A stretch of 5,910 nt of DNA, from assembly GCA_014377155.1 (NCBI GenBank), contig JACMQD010000359.1, forward strand, positions 1 through 5,910, read 5' to 3'. This document shows positions 5,778 to 5,910 of this stretch, one piece after another. The notes beneath the pieces were generated by a model. It made no database searches and was not told the DNA's origin. It saw only the letters and a list, made by a program, of their open reading frames with translations. The position numbers were made by a program, and so were the translations under genes. The DNA comes from Herminiimonas sp. (GTDB taxonomy: Bacteria; Pseudomonadota; Gammaproteobacteria; Burkholderiales; Burkholderiaceae). How positions within the stretch are numbered: position 1 is the stretch's first letter; every line of letters starts with the position of its first letter.

Positions 5778-5803
5778 TATAAACACAAAATAAATTCTAA
5801 AAT
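5778..5803 (+). promoter_or_regulatory. AT-rich possible promoter before the prepilin gene
   Basis: The stretch 5757-5804 is strikingly AT-rich compared with its neighbours. It contains TATAAA (5778-5783) and TAAAAT (5798-5803), either of which could be a -10 element. No good -35 is seen: 17 bases above TATAAA there is only the T-run of the terminator. An ACTA-CA-TAGT palindrome lies at 5765-5774. A promoter is likely because a terminator precedes it, but the exact element is uncertain. Confidence 0.35.
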
Positions 5804-5804
5804 C

Positions 5805-5910
5805 ATGCGCTCAGGCAGACCAGATTTTTCGGCGTTGCAACTCGACATCCAGTCCGGTTTTACGTTGATGGAAGTATTGATTTCCATGGTGCTGCTGGCC
5901 GTTGGTGTCA
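5805..5910 (+). CDS. Type IV prepilin-like minor pilin, PilV-like, partial (cut by window edge)
   Basis: The first 35 codons of a gene are present. The peptide has an 18-residue leader (MRSGRPDFSALQLDIQSG), then the class III prepilin signature G/FTLMEVLISMVLLAVGV: cleavage by PilD after Gly18, Phe as residue +1 to be N-methylated, Glu at +5, and a hydrophobic helix. Minor pilins of this kind prime or cap the type IV pilus. EVLISxxLLAVGV resembles PilV more than FimT or PilE, and in related bacteria pilVWX-pilY1-pilE clusters follow nrdR (from memory). The ATG at 5805 has no Shine-Dalgarno. An in-frame TTG at 5835 would give a more usual 8-residue leader, but it also lacks one. The rest lies beyond the window, so the specific pilin name is inferred. 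Confidence 0.8.
   Translation, partial: MRSGRPDFSALQLDIQSGFTLMEVLISMVLLAVGV

Noticed and set aside
5762..5780. Possible NrdR box (ACACTACATAGTTGT) downstream of nrdR
   Set aside because: It departs from the NrdR box pattern at several central and distal positions, is single rather than paired, and lies before a pilin gene, not a ribonucleotide reductase gene.

Overview
The window looks like chromosomal DNA of a betaproteobacterium in Burkholderiales, possibly Oxalobacteraceae-like. The evidence is protein character (TolQ, YbgC, GlyA), moderately high GC content, and the gene order glyA-nrdR-type IV pilin genes. The genus assignment is inference. No mobile element, CRISPR array, rRNA or tRNA gene was found.

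Left part, minus strand, read from 3389 down to 1: ydfG (NADP-dependent short-chain dehydrogenase), ybgC (acyl-CoA thioesterase), tolQ, tolR and tolA. tolA runs off the left edge and lacks the end of its C-terminal domain. TolQ, TolR and TolA form the proton-motive-force-driven inner-membrane part of the Tol-Pal envelope system. TolB and Pal would be expected just beyond position 1. tolQ and tolR share one base, tolR and tolA are 9 bases apart, and no terminator is seen between any of the five genes.

Middle, 3390-3781: a 392-base divergent intergenic region between ydfG (minus) and glyA (plus). It is not empty. It carries a sigma70-type promoter for glyA, followed about 9 bases after the predicted start of transcription by an RNA that matches the ZTP (pfl-motif) riboswitch. 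The match includes the P1 helix, the TGACTGGCG core, the CGGGAAGCG segment, the CCG-NN-CGCCTGGG segment and the GGCG/CGCC pseudoknot. A downstream hairpin reuses the last conserved aptamer bases and is a good candidate expression platform. This is the most interesting element in the window: ZTP signals 10-formyl-tetrahydrofolate shortage, and GlyA is the main supplier of one-carbon units to folate.

Right part, plus strand: glyA (serine hydroxymethyltransferase), a very strong hairpin terminator, a separate promoter, nrdR (ribonucleotide reductase repressor), a second intrinsic terminator, and the first 35 codons of a type IV prepilin-like minor pilin (PilV-like), cut by the right edge. GlyA supplies methylene-THF for dTMP and purine synthesis and NrdR controls dNTP supply, so both neighbours serve nucleotide metabolism. 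The terminators and separate promoter suggest they are independent transcription units.
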